Shown piece after piece: positions 9,217 to 18,577 of a DNA stretch of 64,000 nucleotides. This stretch comes from UBA7330 sp043554545 (GTDB taxonomy: Bacteria; Bacteroidota; Bacteroidia; Cytophagales; Cyclobacteriaceae). A program made the position numbers and the translations under genes. Where the stretch lies: NCBI GenBank assembly GCA_043554545.1, contig CP121337.1:2046001-2110000 (forward strand), written 5' to 3'. Under the pieces are notes generated by a model. The model had not been told where the DNA came from and searched no databases. It was given only the letters and a program-made list of their open reading frames with translations. How positions within the stretch are numbered: position 1 is the stretch's first letter; each line of letters opens with the position of its first letter.

Positions 9217-12138
9217 GTGCAAAATAATCTAACTGCTTTTAGACCTACTTATCTTCAACTCATTCTAAAAAAACTCTATCCGAGATATACTCAGGTCATT
9301 AAAAATGAACTTTCAGAATTCATAGCCCTGGAATCACAAATTCGTAAGGCATATGTTACCCAATCGACATCTACCAAAGAGCTCGCATCAATAAAACAGT
9401 CGGTTTTAGCACATACAGAAGGATTATGGACTCAAAATAATCCTGAAATATTCAGCCTTTTTGCTAATGACTTCATTGCTGAAGTTTTCACAGAAATCGG
9501 AAAGTTTCCACAATCGGAAAAATTGGAACAGAAGCCAGAGCGTTTCAAAAGGCAGGAAAGTGATTCCTCCATCATTTCCATTTTTAAAATATTTAAAAGA
9601 TTCTTTTGGCTCTGTTCGCAAATCCCAAAACGAATATTTAGCAAAAAGGTCAAATATTGGCAACATCAGGTGCCTACCCAAAATATACTTCAGGAATATT
9701 TGCTACATCAAATTTCCAGACAGGCACTTCCTCTCCTTGTTCCACACTATGAGACTTTGATGAAAGCCTATATTGAGTTGTATAACTGGGAAACTGACCA
9801 TAAAACTCCTGAACACAAATCAGATAAGCTTGAAATTTCTGAGAGATTAAGTAAGGAAACTGCAAAAAATAGACGTGCGCTAAGAAAACAGTTAATCACT
9901 CAATCAACATTGCTATTTTCTGAGATGGAGCAGGCTATGGATAAAGTTGGTACCATTGAATTGTCAACGAATAAGTTTAAGCAAGCAGATATTGATAAGA
10001 AAATTAAAAATATTGATTCGACATGGGCTGAAAATGAAAAAGGATGGAACAATACCTTCGACGTATTTCTTGACTCCTGGCGATCTGAACTTACTTTACA
10101 AATGTTGATGTTGCAGGTTCAGGAAAGCCTTAAAGTTTTTCTTGATAGCCAATCTGAAAACATTCATGTATATGTAGGTAAAGAACTGGATGGTATAGAT
10201 GAATTCATTGATGAAACAACTGAGCAAATTAACACAGCGGATAAAGAGCTTCCTTCTGTCCTAAAGACTTCCATCTACAAGGCCCAAAAGTTACTTGACC
10301 AAGCACTTATCCCTACGCTTTTAGAGAAAATAGGTAACAAAAACCTGGTAAATGGCATTGCCAGGCTGGAGTCAAGTACCATGCGTGAGTTGGAAGAATT
10401 GTCAACAGAACGAAAAACCTCAAAAGTACCTACCGATTACCTGAAACCACTAGAAGATGAGGACATCACGATGACCTCTCCGTATGACCTGGTGGCATTC
10501 GAGACCGTACCAATACTTAAGGAGCAGTTCGGTGAGATAAAAGCCCGACTGATAGTGGCCTTAAATGAAAATTTGCAAGCCACTCAGGATATCGATCATA
10601 TGATCAGTTATGGGCTAACTGCTTCTTTGGATGAATATGAGGCGCATCAGGATTATTCAAGATCTACCGATGTGGCATTAGAAAGTCTCAAGCGGTCTGC
10701 TGCCAGGGTAAAAGACATACGGGACTCCTTACAACTAGGCATTCAAGCAGCAAATGATTCCATCGCACAGGCAGTTGAAGCGTATAGACATTCACTCGAT
10801 CAGTTAACCAAGACTGAAAATATTCGTGAAATGAGACTTCGGATAATCAAGGCAAAAGCTGTCCAGTCTGCCGAGGACTATAAAGATGAGTTCAGGGATA
10901 AGATTAGAAAAACCTATCAGAATCTTCTCACTCAAACAAAGGAAAAGTTTTCTTTTTTAGTTGAGCTGAAGGACAGGCTGACTCGTCAATTTAACTTACA
11001 TGCTGGTGATGAAGTAGACATCGAAGTTGCTAACTTTTTGATTGACTCTGAAAATATAATGGAGTCTTTACCCCTTATTTACCGTAATCTTTACCAAATC
11101 TCACCGGTCACGGATCAGGAACTATTTGTTGGAAGGGAAAAAGAGCTTAGCCAACTTTCAGAGGCTTATCAACACTGGACGAATAATAAAAAAGGAGCTG
11201 TAGCTATTATTGGAGAAAAGTGGAGTGGGCTCACTTCATTGGTCAATCACATTGAAAAGGGCGATTACATTAATTATCGATGCAACCGTTTCAAAGCCAA
11301 AACTTCCAGGCATACAAACAAGGAGCTTATTAGTTTTTTTGGGGAAGTCATGGGCCAACAATTGAAAGAAGATATTTCCTGGTCAGAGCTTTCAACGTTT
11401 TTTAATAGTGGTACTAAAAAGGTTATTATAATAGAGGACATGCATTGCCTATATCTTAGAAGGATCGGCGGTTTTGAAGTACTAATGGGACTTTCTGAGC
11501 TTATTCAAAGTACTTCTGGCCATATTTTTTGGGTAGTCACATGTAATTTATACATCTGGCGGTATTTTCAACGAACAGTACAACTAGATGAATTCTTTAG
11601 GTATCATATTGAATTACAACCTCCTACAGAGGAAGAAATTGAAAAATTAATATTGAAGAGAAACAGGATCAGTGGTTATAAACCCTATTTCAAGGGCACT
11701 GAAAATCTCATGAAGTCTAAAAAGTTTCTCAATAGCTCTGAACCAGAACAACAACAGTTGTTAAAGGAAAAATTTTTCAAAGACCTGATTAAGTATTCAG
11801 CAAGTAATATCAGCATGGCCCTCATGTTTTATCTGCTATCCACTGAAGAAATCAAAGATGACCGGATTGAGATCAGTGAGTTTAAAAAACCAGATTTAGC
11901 ATTTTTATCTGCGCTGGATATGGATAAAGTCACCTCTTTGCATCTCTTGATACTCCACGATGGACTCACCATTGATCAGTTTTCAGAACTTGCCAGAATT
12001 CCAATTCAGATGAGTAAGTTACTCATTGGCAGTATGTACGAAGATGGTATACTACTCAAAAAAGAAGAGTACTTTGTGGTTAACCCAATCATCTACAGGA
12101 GCGTTATTTCATTGCTAACAGCTAAAAATTTACTTTAA
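9217..12138 (+). CDS. Large coiled-coil ATPase-like protein with degenerate Walker A
   Basis: A 973-residue protein starting at GTG. Residues 1-630 are mostly charged helices, likely long coiled coils. Near 637 comes FVGREKEL, the usual entry to an ORC/STAND-type P-loop ATPase. The expected Walker A site reads GEKWSGLTS (666-674), where the invariant Lys of GxxxxGK(S/T) is Leu; a Walker B-like IIIED lies at 737-741. A C-terminal winged-helix-like region (about 890-973) follows. Nucleotide hydrolysis may therefore be lost or altered. Its stop overlaps the MscS start by one base (TAATG), so the two are translationally coupled. I do not recognise a named family; a scaffold or regulatory partner of the channel is inference. 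Confidence 0.7.
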   Translation: MQNNLTAFRPTYLQLILKKLYPRYTQVIKNELSEFIALESQIRKAYVTQSTSTKELASIKQSVLAHTEGLWTQNNPEIFSLFANDFIAEVFTEIGKFPQSEKLEQKPERFKRQESDSSIISIFKIFKRFFWLCSQIPKRIFSKKVKYWQHQVPTQNILQEYLLHQISRQALPLLVPHYETLMKAYIELYNWETDHKTPEHKSDKLEISERLSKETAKNRRALRKQLITQSTLLFSEMEQAMDKVGTIELSTNKFKQADIDKKIKNIDSTWAENEKGWNNTFDVFLDSWRSELTLQMLMLQVQESLKVFLDSQSENIHVYVGKELDGIDEFIDETTEQINTADKELPSVLKTSIYKAQKLLDQALIPTLLEKIGNKNLVNGIARLESSTMRELEELSTERKTSKVPTDYLKPLEDEDITMTSPYDLVAFETVPILKEQFGEIKARLIVALNENLQATQDIDHMISYGLTASLDEYEAHQDYSRSTDVALESLKRSAARVKDIRDSLQLGIQAANDSIAQAVEAYRHSLDQLTKTENIREMRLRIIKAKAVQSAEDYKDEFRDKIRKTYQNLLTQTKEKFSFLVELKDRLTRQFNLHAGDEVDIEVANFLIDSENIMESLPLIYRNLYQISPVTDQELFVGREKELSQLSEAYQHWTNNKKGAVAIIGEKWSGLTSLVNHIEKGDYINYRCNRFKAKTSRHTNKELISFFGEVMGQQLKEDISWSELSTFFNSGTKKVIIIEDMHCLYLRRIGGFEVLMGLSELIQSTSGHIFWVVTCNLYIWRYFQRTVQLDEFFRYHIELQPPTEEEIEKLILKRNRISGYKPYFKGTENLMKSKKFLNSSEPEQQQLLKEKFFKDLIKYSASNISMALMFYLLSTEEIKDDRIEISEFKKPDLAFLSALDMDKVTSLHLLILHDGLTIDQFSELARIPIQMSKLLIGSMYEDGILLKKEEYFVVNPIIYRSVISLLTAKNLL

Positions 12139-13043
12139 TGAAGAAGTTCAGCTTAATTGCTATTGGTCTACTCATGTTCCTGTTTGGGATGAGCCAAACC
12201 CCGGATTCACCCATCAATGAATCACAAAAAGAACTGGTAGATGCAGTCACTAAAGATGCGCCTAACTTATCAGAGATGTTTTCGGCCTCCAAAATTATCT
12301 GGGCAATTATATTCATTGTTGTTGGCTATGTTTTCATCAGGATTATCACAAAAGTTCTTGAGCTCATCGCCGAGCGCAGCACGACTTACCGGATCACACT
12401 CAAAGGCTTTGTTCCGGTTGTCCGAATCATTTCCTGGATCGTACTGCTGACCATTATCATTGCTGGAATCTTCAGCCCACCTGCTACCACCCTGTTGGCA
12501 CTAAGTGCATCTGTAGGAGTTGCTGTTGGATTTGCAGCCCAGGATATCCTAAAGAATATATTCGGTGGTATTGTTATTCTGTTTGATCGTCCTTTTGTAT
12601 TAGGGGATAAGATTGAAGTTGGCAATTATTACGGTGAGGTCGTCAACATTGGTTTAAGGTCCACGGGCATTGTGACACCCAATGACTCGCTGGTTTCCAT
12701 TCCCAATAGTGAGATCATGAATGGTTCCGTATCCAATACAAATGCAGGGGAGCCGAATTGTCAGGTGGTGGCAGAGATTTATCTACCCCTTAACATTGAC
12801 ACAATAAAAGCAAGGTCTATTGCTACGCAGGCTGCTCAGGTATCCAAGTTGGTCTATCTTAAAAAACCCATAACCATCCTTTTTTTCAATGAGGTCAAAG
12901 ACAGGAAATCCTATTTGAAAATGAAGATAAAAGCCTATGTGTCGGATATCCGGGCAGAATTTTCTTTTAAAAGTGAAATAACCGAGTTGGTGATAGCGGC
13001 ATTATTCAAGGAAGAAATGATCAAAGAATCCGACTTTGAATAA
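12138..13043 (+). CDS. MscS-family mechanosensitive channel with N-terminal signal peptide
   Basis: A 301-residue channel protein. An N-terminal hydrophobic stretch ending MSQTP looks like a cleavable signal peptide. It is followed by a short periplasmic helix, three membrane segments (about 54-75, 95-115 and 118-145) and the MscS beta domain. The pore-lining helix is recognisable as SVGVAVGFAAQDILKNIFGG, followed by LFDRPFVLGDKIEVGNYYGE, the signature of the MscS domain. Small MscS channels open under membrane tension to release osmolytes. Direct coupling to the upstream ATPase-like gene is unusual and suggests an altered or regulated gate (inference). Confidence 0.9.
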   Translation: MKKFSLIAIGLLMFLFGMSQTPDSPINESQKELVDAVTKDAPNLSEMFSASKIIWAIIFIVVGYVFIRIITKVLELIAERSTTYRITLKGFVPVVRIISWIVLLTIIIAGIFSPPATTLLALSASVGVAVGFAAQDILKNIFGGIVILFDRPFVLGDKIEVGNYYGEVVNIGLRSTGIVTPNDSLVSIPNSEIMNGSVSNTNAGEPNCQVVAEIYLPLNIDTIKARSIATQAAQVSKLVYLKKPITILFFNEVKDRKSYLKMKIKAYVSDIRAEFSFKSEITELVIAALFKEEMIKESDFE

Positions 13044-13088
13044 ATTACATGATTATTAGATTTAGAACAATTAATGAATGCATAGGGC

Positions 13089-13583
13089 ATGAAATTCAGA
13101 TCCTTAATGTTCCTTATAATTATTGGTATAGCTGCCTATTTTATCTTTTACAAGAATGACAGTGTCTGGAGCAATCTTAGCTATTTCAATCAATCGGATA
13201 AAACAACCAAATTAAATACGCTTTTAGATAACCTAAAACAAAATCCTCCCGATAGTTTATTTACCGAGCTTAAAAGCAATGGTGAATCATGGCCAATTTC
13301 GATGCTGAAAAATAAACTTTTAGATACCGATAGTGGACAAGTCAAATTTGACAAAACCTACATCAAATCCATTTTTGAAGATTCTACCGGATTTCAATTC
13401 AAGTTTCTAAAAATGATGTTTAAAGACAAATTAAGTGATACCCTATCAGCACAGGATAAGGAATTAATTGTTAATAAAATCACTTCTGGCCAGATCAGTC
13501 TGGATTCAGCATATACTCTTTACATCGAGGATTGGGTCGGAATTGACTCTTTGGGCATAGATTTTTTGAAAGATAGAAATTAA
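13089..13583 (+). CDS. Membrane-anchored protein of unknown function downstream of MscS
   Basis: A 164-residue protein with one N-terminal hydrophobic segment (residues 4-20) and a soluble, mostly helical remainder of about 140 residues rich in Lys, Asp and Ser. There is no lipobox and no motif I recognise. It starts 45 bases after the MscS stop on the same strand and is probably in the same transcript as the ATPase-like and MscS genes, which makes it a candidate periplasmic or membrane-side accessory of the channel. That role is inferred from position only. Confidence 0.6.
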   Translation: MKFRSLMFLIIIGIAAYFIFYKNDSVWSNLSYFNQSDKTTKLNTLLDNLKQNPPDSLFTELKSNGESWPISMLKNKLLDTDSGQVKFDKTYIKSIFEDSTGFQFKFLKMMFKDKLSDTLSAQDKELIVNKITSGQISLDSAYTLYIEDWVGIDSLGIDFLKDRN

Positions 13584-13688
13584 GTCATTTACATCATAAA
13601 TACCCCTATATCTAGTCAAAAACCCACCTTAGACTTGAACTAATACCATCTTTTTTTTATCTTGAACATTCACCGTATCCTTAATATC

Positions 13689-16067
13689 ATGAAATCTTTA
13701 GCTTCATTGCTGCTCTTGCTATTTGTCTATAGCATTTCAGCTCAGGTCATAGATAAGACCCGGCTGGAATTTGAAGATGACCAATTAACCGCCCGCCAAG
13801 TCGGAATGTCCGTTACCTCTGACCAGAAGCATGTGGCCTTTTTGCTTGATAATGGAGAACTTAAGGTTTTTAATTTAAATAACTCCGTATATACGCACTC
13901 TCACAAGATTGATGTCAATAATGTATTGGAAATAGCGTTTACCCGGGACAATGAATCATTGATTATTGTAGAAAATAATCGCTTTAGAATGATTAACTGG
14001 AAAACTGGAGAACAGGAACTCACCAAGACCTATGAAGAAGATATCCAGTCAATGCGAATTGCCAGGTACAGCAACGATTTTGGCATTGCTTTTACTAATG
14101 ACGTAGAAATATGGAGTAAAGAGCAATTATCAATAATTAATACCCTTCATATCAAGCAGAATATTTCTACAATAGACTTTAGTTTCACAAAGCCATTCTT
14201 GCTAGTAAGTCCCACTTGGTCCGTAATTCGTAATCAGATGTATGAATTTAACTATCAAACTGGGAAAGAGGTAGCCTATTACAAGAGATTATATATCGGA
14301 ACTTATGACCAGAATGGGAAAGTTTACTTCTATCTAAACAATGCAATCCGTGGCTATACAGTAGGTACACCTATTTGGGGCCATCAGACCTTACCATCGG
14401 GAAAAGATTATCAAGCACTTATGGCTTTTGATGGAAAACAAGAGAAGTCCAGTGATATCGGCGTTTATACAACTACGCTTAGAATTCAGGATAAAGTGGT
14501 CGGAGCAGCAGGATATCGGGGATTCTCAGTGTTTGATTATAACAAGGGGGGTAAATTATTTACAACAAAAAAGACTAAAAGAAACAGAAGCTCAAAAGGC
14601 TTCGGATTATTTGGAGATTACCAGGCGTATCCACACTATCAAATAAGTGATGATAAGGTACTAGTCAATGCATATGGAGACAATATCAACCAAATTTATA
14701 GTATCACACAGAATGAGATAATCGGATACATCTTTGTTGATGCCAATGGAGAATACGCAGTGGTATCACGTGATGGTAGATTCGATGGTACCGCTGGGTC
14801 ATCTGCCAAACTCTATTGGTCTGCCAGGAAGTCCCTTAAAAAAACAAGCCTTGAAAGTACTTTTGACCGGGGCTTTACGCCTAAACTCATCCGTACCTTA
14901 CTAGCTAATACCGGATCAGTAGAGGAAATCGATATAGAGGATGAAATCGAAGCGCTCCCCGCTATCCAAATCTCCTCATTTGATGGAAATCCCATTTCAA
15001 AGACGGATAAAATTATCCGTGTGTCAACTGGTAAAAAAAATGTGCAGCTAAGTATAGCGATTACTGAAAATATCGCTAATCTCAAACAATTGAAACTCTT
15101 TCATAATAACAAACTCGTTGCCGTAAGTGAGGATTTTACAGCTAATCAGGTGGATTTTAATCTAACGCTAACCACTTCACTTGGCAATGAAAACTACATC
15201 CATGTAGTCGGATCTACTAAGAGTGAAATTGACACAGAAAAGCAGAAGATGATCATCAATTACGCAGGAGATGCAGATGCACCTCCCCGGATGTTTCTGG
15301 TGACCGTAGGGATAAATGAATATAAAAACCCCAGGTATAACCTGAATTATGCCATAGCAGACGCAGACGCCTTCTCCTCCACCCTTACAGAAGTAAAATC
15401 TCCCCTTTTTGAAGAAGTCAAACACCTGAGCGTACGTAATTCCGATTTCACTAAATTGAAGATGCAGGAAGTATTAGCTACTGTCATGGATGAGGCGAGG
15501 GAGCAGGATCTTTTTATTTTCTACTATGCAGGTCATGGCGTGATGTCAAAAGGGAATGATACACCCGCAGAGTTTTTCCTTGTACCACATGATGTTACCC
15601 AGATCTATGGCAGGGATGATTTACTCTTTGAACGTGCGCTCTCCGCTTCTGAATTGAAGGATATCTCTAAAAACATCAATGCCCAAAAACAAGTGTTCAT
15701 CCTGGACGCCTGTCAATCCGCAGCCGCTTTAGATGCCATAGCATCCCGTGGTATTCTGGAGGAAAAGGCCATTGCCCAATTGGCACGAAGTACAGGTACC
15801 TTCTGGATTACAGCCACCGGATCTGAGCAATTCGCTACGGAGTTTGAGACGATAGGTCATGGGGTCTTTACCTATGCCTTGCTGGAAGGGTTAAAAGGAA
15901 AAGCAGATGGTTCCAATGGGGATAAAAAGATCACTGTTAGGGAAATCAGTGCCTACCTGGAGGAAAGAGTCCCGGAACTAGCGGAGAAATACCTGGGAAC
16001 ACCACAGTACCCTTCCAGCTATAGTTTCGGCAATGACTTTCCGATCATGATTTCAGATGGTAGGTGA
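13689..16067 (+). CDS. Exported caspase-like (peptidase C14) protein with beta-propeller
   Basis: A 792-residue protein. An ATG at 13689 is preferred over a TTG 27 bases upstream because it puts a clean signal peptide (MKSLASLLLLLFVYSISAQ) at the N-terminus. Residues 30-400 look like WD40/PQQ-type propeller blades. A linker with an Ig-like stretch follows, then a C-terminal C14 caspase domain from about 530. The catalytic dyad is present: His616 in YYAGHGVMSK and Cys675 in ILDACQSAA. The late GHGVFTYALLEGLKG motif is typical of bacterial caspase-like proteases. An exported caspase cannot act on cytoplasmic targets, so the substrate is presumably in the envelope or outside the cell. The ECF sigma gene follows 108 bases later. 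Confidence 0.85.
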   Translation: MKSLASLLLLLFVYSISAQVIDKTRLEFEDDQLTARQVGMSVTSDQKHVAFLLDNGELKVFNLNNSVYTHSHKIDVNNVLEIAFTRDNESLIIVENNRFRMINWKTGEQELTKTYEEDIQSMRIARYSNDFGIAFTNDVEIWSKEQLSIINTLHIKQNISTIDFSFTKPFLLVSPTWSVIRNQMYEFNYQTGKEVAYYKRLYIGTYDQNGKVYFYLNNAIRGYTVGTPIWGHQTLPSGKDYQALMAFDGKQEKSSDIGVYTTTLRIQDKVVGAAGYRGFSVFDYNKGGKLFTTKKTKRNRSSKGFGLFGDYQAYPHYQISDDKVLVNAYGDNINQIYSITQNEIIGYIFVDANGEYAVVSRDGRFDGTAGSSAKLYWSARKSLKKTSLESTFDRGFTPKLIRTLLANTGSVEEIDIEDEIEALPAIQISSFDGNPISKTDKIIRVSTGKKNVQLSIAITENIANLKQLKLFHNNKLVAVSEDFTANQVDFNLTLTTSLGNENYIHVVGSTKSEIDTEKQKMIINYAGDADAPPRMFLVTVGINEYKNPRYNLNYAIADADAFSSTLTEVKSPLFEEVKHLSVRNSDFTKLKMQEVLATVMDEAREQDLFIFYYAGHGVMSKGNDTPAEFFLVPHDVTQIYGRDDLLFERALSASELKDISKNINAQKQVFILDACQSAAALDAIASRGILEEKAIAQLARSTGTFWITATGSEQFATEFETIGHGVFTYALLEGLKGKADGSNGDKKITVREISAYLEERVPELAEKYLGTPQYPSSYSFGNDFPIMISDGR

Positions 16068-16175
16068 TTTGCTTCTATTAAAATTGAGAGGTTAACTGTG
16101 CATTAGTTTACATCCACAAGAAATTAATTCTCATCTTGTTATGCCTACCCATAAATATCGTTAATAAGGTATAGC

Positions 16176-16691
16176 ATGAAAGATCAGACCTTCCAGGAAC
16201 AACTCATTTCCCTCTCCGATACCATCTATCCAATGGTATATAGGTTGCTCAATGATGAGAGTCTGGCTTGCGATGCTGTTCAGGATGTTATCATAAAACT
16301 TTGGGATCGCAGAAAACAGCTTAGTAATCATCCCAACATCGTTGGGTATGCACTCCTGACTGCCCGAAATCATTGTCTGGATAAATTAAAAGAAAAACAT
16401 CCTGATCAAATATCTATTGAAAGTACCATGATGGTGAAAAGTAATCACTCCGGACATGAAGGTTTGGAATTGAGTGAACTGGTTCAAATCATCCAAGTCA
16501 TACTGGAAAAGGTTCCGGAGAACCAGCGTGAAGTGATGGTAATGAGGGATTTAGATGGGTACGAATTTGAAGAAATCTCAGCCGCACTTGATTTACCAAT
16601 TACTCATCTCCGGGTATTACTATCAAGGGCGAGGAAAACCGTAAGGATTGAATTACAAAAGATATATAGCTATGAACAAGCTAAGAAATAA
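16176..16691 (+). CDS. ECF-type RNA polymerase sigma factor
   Basis: A 171-residue sigma-70 family protein of extracytoplasmic-function size. The region 2-like segment is CDAVQDVIIKLWDRRKQL, and region 4 is QREVMVMRDLDGYEFEEISA followed by a helix-turn-helix ending in LLSRARKTVR. It would direct RNA polymerase to a small regulon. The next gene encodes a membrane protein with the position and layout of its anti-sigma factor and overlaps this gene by 20 bases. Confidence 0.9.
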   Translation: MKDQTFQEQLISLSDTIYPMVYRLLNDESLACDAVQDVIIKLWDRRKQLSNHPNIVGYALLTARNHCLDKLKEKHPDQISIESTMMVKSNHSGHEGLELSELVQIIQVILEKVPENQREVMVMRDLDGYEFEEISAALDLPITHLRVLLSRARKTVRIELQKIYSYEQAKK

Positions 16692-17145
16692 GGAACTTAT
16701 CAATAAATACCTGGAAGGTGAAACTTCCTTAGGTGAAGAAAAAGAGCTCTTTAATGAGCAAGTTCCAACCGATAAAAACATAGAAAGGTGGTCACATTAT
16801 AAATCACATATGTCGAAAAAAGCGCCAGATGAGCTTAAGGGATTGATCAGAAGCAAGTTACAATCGAGTCAGTCACAACAGCTTAACATTCGCCTGGCAA
16901 TCCTTTCGGCAGCGGCCATGATGGTAATTCTTTTCTCCTTTTGGGTTTACAATAGTCAATCAACCAAAGAGATGAGTCTCGAACAAAAACGAGAAGTTTT
17001 AAAAGAGGCACTCAGGTTATTTGAGGATGAAGCGCCTCCCCCATCAAAAGTACTTTATGAAGATGAGCTAATTATTATCTACATGGCCCCAAAGTCGAAA
17101 GCCGAGGCATCTATTAATCTGGAAGAAATATTGGAACAATTTTAA
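16672..17145 (+). CDS. Probable transmembrane anti-sigma factor
   Basis: A 157-residue protein from the ATG at 16672, which overlaps the sigma gene end by 20 bases; a TTG 24 bases earlier is possible but less likely. The N-terminal cytoplasmic part (about 1-65) is charged and helical, opening with NKLRNKELINKYLEGETSLG, as in zf-HC2-like or FecR-like anti-sigma domains. No zinc-binding His/Cys motif is visible. One transmembrane helix follows (about 70-90, IRLAILSAAAMMVILFSFWV), then a short periplasmic tail. Placement directly after an ECF sigma gene is the main support for the role. Confidence 0.7.
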   Translation: MNKLRNKELINKYLEGETSLGEEKELFNEQVPTDKNIERWSHYKSHMSKKAPDELKGLIRSKLQSSQSQQLNIRLAILSAAAMMVILFSFWVYNSQSTKEMSLEQKREVLKEALRLFEDEAPPPSKVLYEDELIIIYMAPKSKAEASINLEEILEQF

Positions 17146-17155
17146 ATAAGATGAC

Positions 17156-17761
17156 ATGAAAAATGTATTGATAACACTAATCACAATTGGTCTCTTCACT
17201 CATTTCAGCTACGGACAGGAAGAGTCTGAAAAACCCAAGGTTAAAAAAGCGCAGGATGAGGATCAAATCCGAGTAACCGGCTATGGGCAAGACACCGAAC
17301 AACCGCTAATCAGACAAGTACAGAAGGAACAAGTCAGCATAAAAATCAAGGATGAAGCAAATCCTGATTTCTATATTGATGGAGTTAAAGTTGATGCAAG
17401 TATTGCAAATCTACTAGACCCCTCCAAGATCGCATCAGTCGACGTTATAAAAGGAGACAAGGCCAAAGAAGAGTACAATGCCCCTAATGGGGTCGTGCTC
17501 ATTACGAGTAAAACAGCCAAAGATGATAATATTCAGTTGAGGTCATCCAAAACCAACGTTAATGTAGAAAAAATAAATATCCCTGAAGGAAAAGATCCTT
17601 TGATTATCATTGATGGCAAAAGATTGCCTAAACAAAGTCTTTCTGATCTGGATCCCAATACAATAGAATCAATCAATGTTTTAAAAGATGCAGCTTCCTT
17701 GGAAAAGTACAATGCAGTAAATGGTGTGCTTATTATCACGACAAAAAAGGGTAAGAAATGA
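17156..17761 (+). CDS. Secreted protein of two TonB-plug-like repeats
   Basis: A 201-residue exported protein with signal peptide MKNVLITLITIGLFTHFSYG. The mature part holds two tandem repeats that each resemble the end of a TonB-receptor plug domain. Repeat 1 has DFYIDGVKVDAS, then SVDVIKGDKAKEEYNAPNG and VVLITSK. Repeat 2 has LIIIDGKRLP, then SINVLKDAASLEKYNAVNG and VLIITTKKGKK. No barrel follows. Stand-alone plug-like domains also occur at the ends of some Bacteroidota regulatory peptidases. It lies 10 bases after the anti-sigma gene, so it may take the place that the receptor holds in a normal sigma/anti-sigma/receptor module. The function is unknown. Confidence 0.75.
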   Translation: MKNVLITLITIGLFTHFSYGQEESEKPKVKKAQDEDQIRVTGYGQDTEQPLIRQVQKEQVSIKIKDEANPDFYIDGVKVDASIANLLDPSKIASVDVIKGDKAKEEYNAPNGVVLITSKTAKDDNIQLRSSKTNVNVEKINIPEGKDPLIIIDGKRLPKQSLSDLDPNTIESINVLKDAASLEKYNAVNGVLIITTKKGKK

Positions 17762-17917
17762 TTAATATGGCTCAGAAAGAAAACAAGCCACTTCTGTCTT
17801 TTATAATTGTAATTAAAATCAATAAAATTCAAATATGAATTCTCAATCTCCGCCAAAGATGTAAATACAATTTATAAACATTCCTGATGCGGCGTTGTTG
17901 AAAAGAGTAGAATAACC

Positions 17918-18577
17918 TTGTCAATTCTGAACTTTATCCAATTAAAAAGTTGTCTCTTCCTGATCATGTGGATCATCTTCTTTGATTCACCTGCTCAAAA
18001 CATTTCCTCCATGCAAGTGCAGTTTACACAATTGAAAAATAAAAAAATTCAACAATGCTTCATGAAAGCCCTCGAGGGATTCGAATCCCTTCAAGATCAG
18101 GAATTTATTGTGACCCAAAAACGGATTTCGGGTTCCACCATGCAGGCACAACCCTTCATCAAGCTTTCTAATCTTTTTACTGAAGAGAAAAAATACTGGG
18201 TAAAAGTAGCTGTTTACGTCAGAGATAGTGAAAAAATTAAAGTGGCAGATCTACCGGAAGAAGTACTTATCGGGTGGTTTGCCCATGAGCTGGGACATGT
18301 AGAGGATTACAAACACAATAGTAACTTTAAGATGATTGGTTTTGGACTCAGATATGTGCTTTTCCCCAAATTTAAACGTAAGGTTGAACATTCAGCTGAT
18401 TACATTGCCATCGAAAAGGGGTTTAAATCTGAAATCCTTGCATCGAAACGATTCATCTTTGAAAGTGATTTAGTGAGTCAGAAATACCTTGATAAGCTGT
18501 CTAAATTCTACCTTCCCATAGAAAAAGTAGAACTGTGTATGGACGGGGAAAAAATCCTTCCAGTCACTGAGTTATGA
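17918..18577 (+). CDS. Exported HExxH zinc metallopeptidase
   Basis: A 219-residue protein starting at TTG, with an N-terminal hydrophobic stretch that looks like a signal peptide (cut near SPAQN). It carries a zinc-protease motif FAHELGH (His123, Glu124, His127) and, about 30 residues later, EHSADYIAIEKG, whose Glu157 or Asp161 could supply the third ligand as in gluzincin/M48-like peptidases. It is small for M48 and has no clear membrane helices beyond the signal. Its stop codon directly abuts that of the convergent GH3 gene. An envelope peptidase is likely; the substrate is unknown. Confidence 0.7.
   Translation: MSILNFIQLKSCLFLIMWIIFFDSPAQNISSMQVQFTQLKNKKIQQCFMKALEGFESLQDQEFIVTQKRISGSTMQAQPFIKLSNLFTEEKKYWVKVAVYVRDSEKIKVADLPEEVLIGWFAHELGHVEDYKHNSNFKMIGFGLRYVLFPKFKRKVEHSADYIAIEKGFKSEILASKRFIFESDLVSQKYLDKLSKFYLPIEKVELCMDGEKILPVTEL

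Noticed and set aside
9217..13043. A confirmed antiphage defence system from the ATPase-MscS pair
   Set aside because: No nuclease, integrase, phage remnant or other defence gene is near, so only the unusual pairing is reported.
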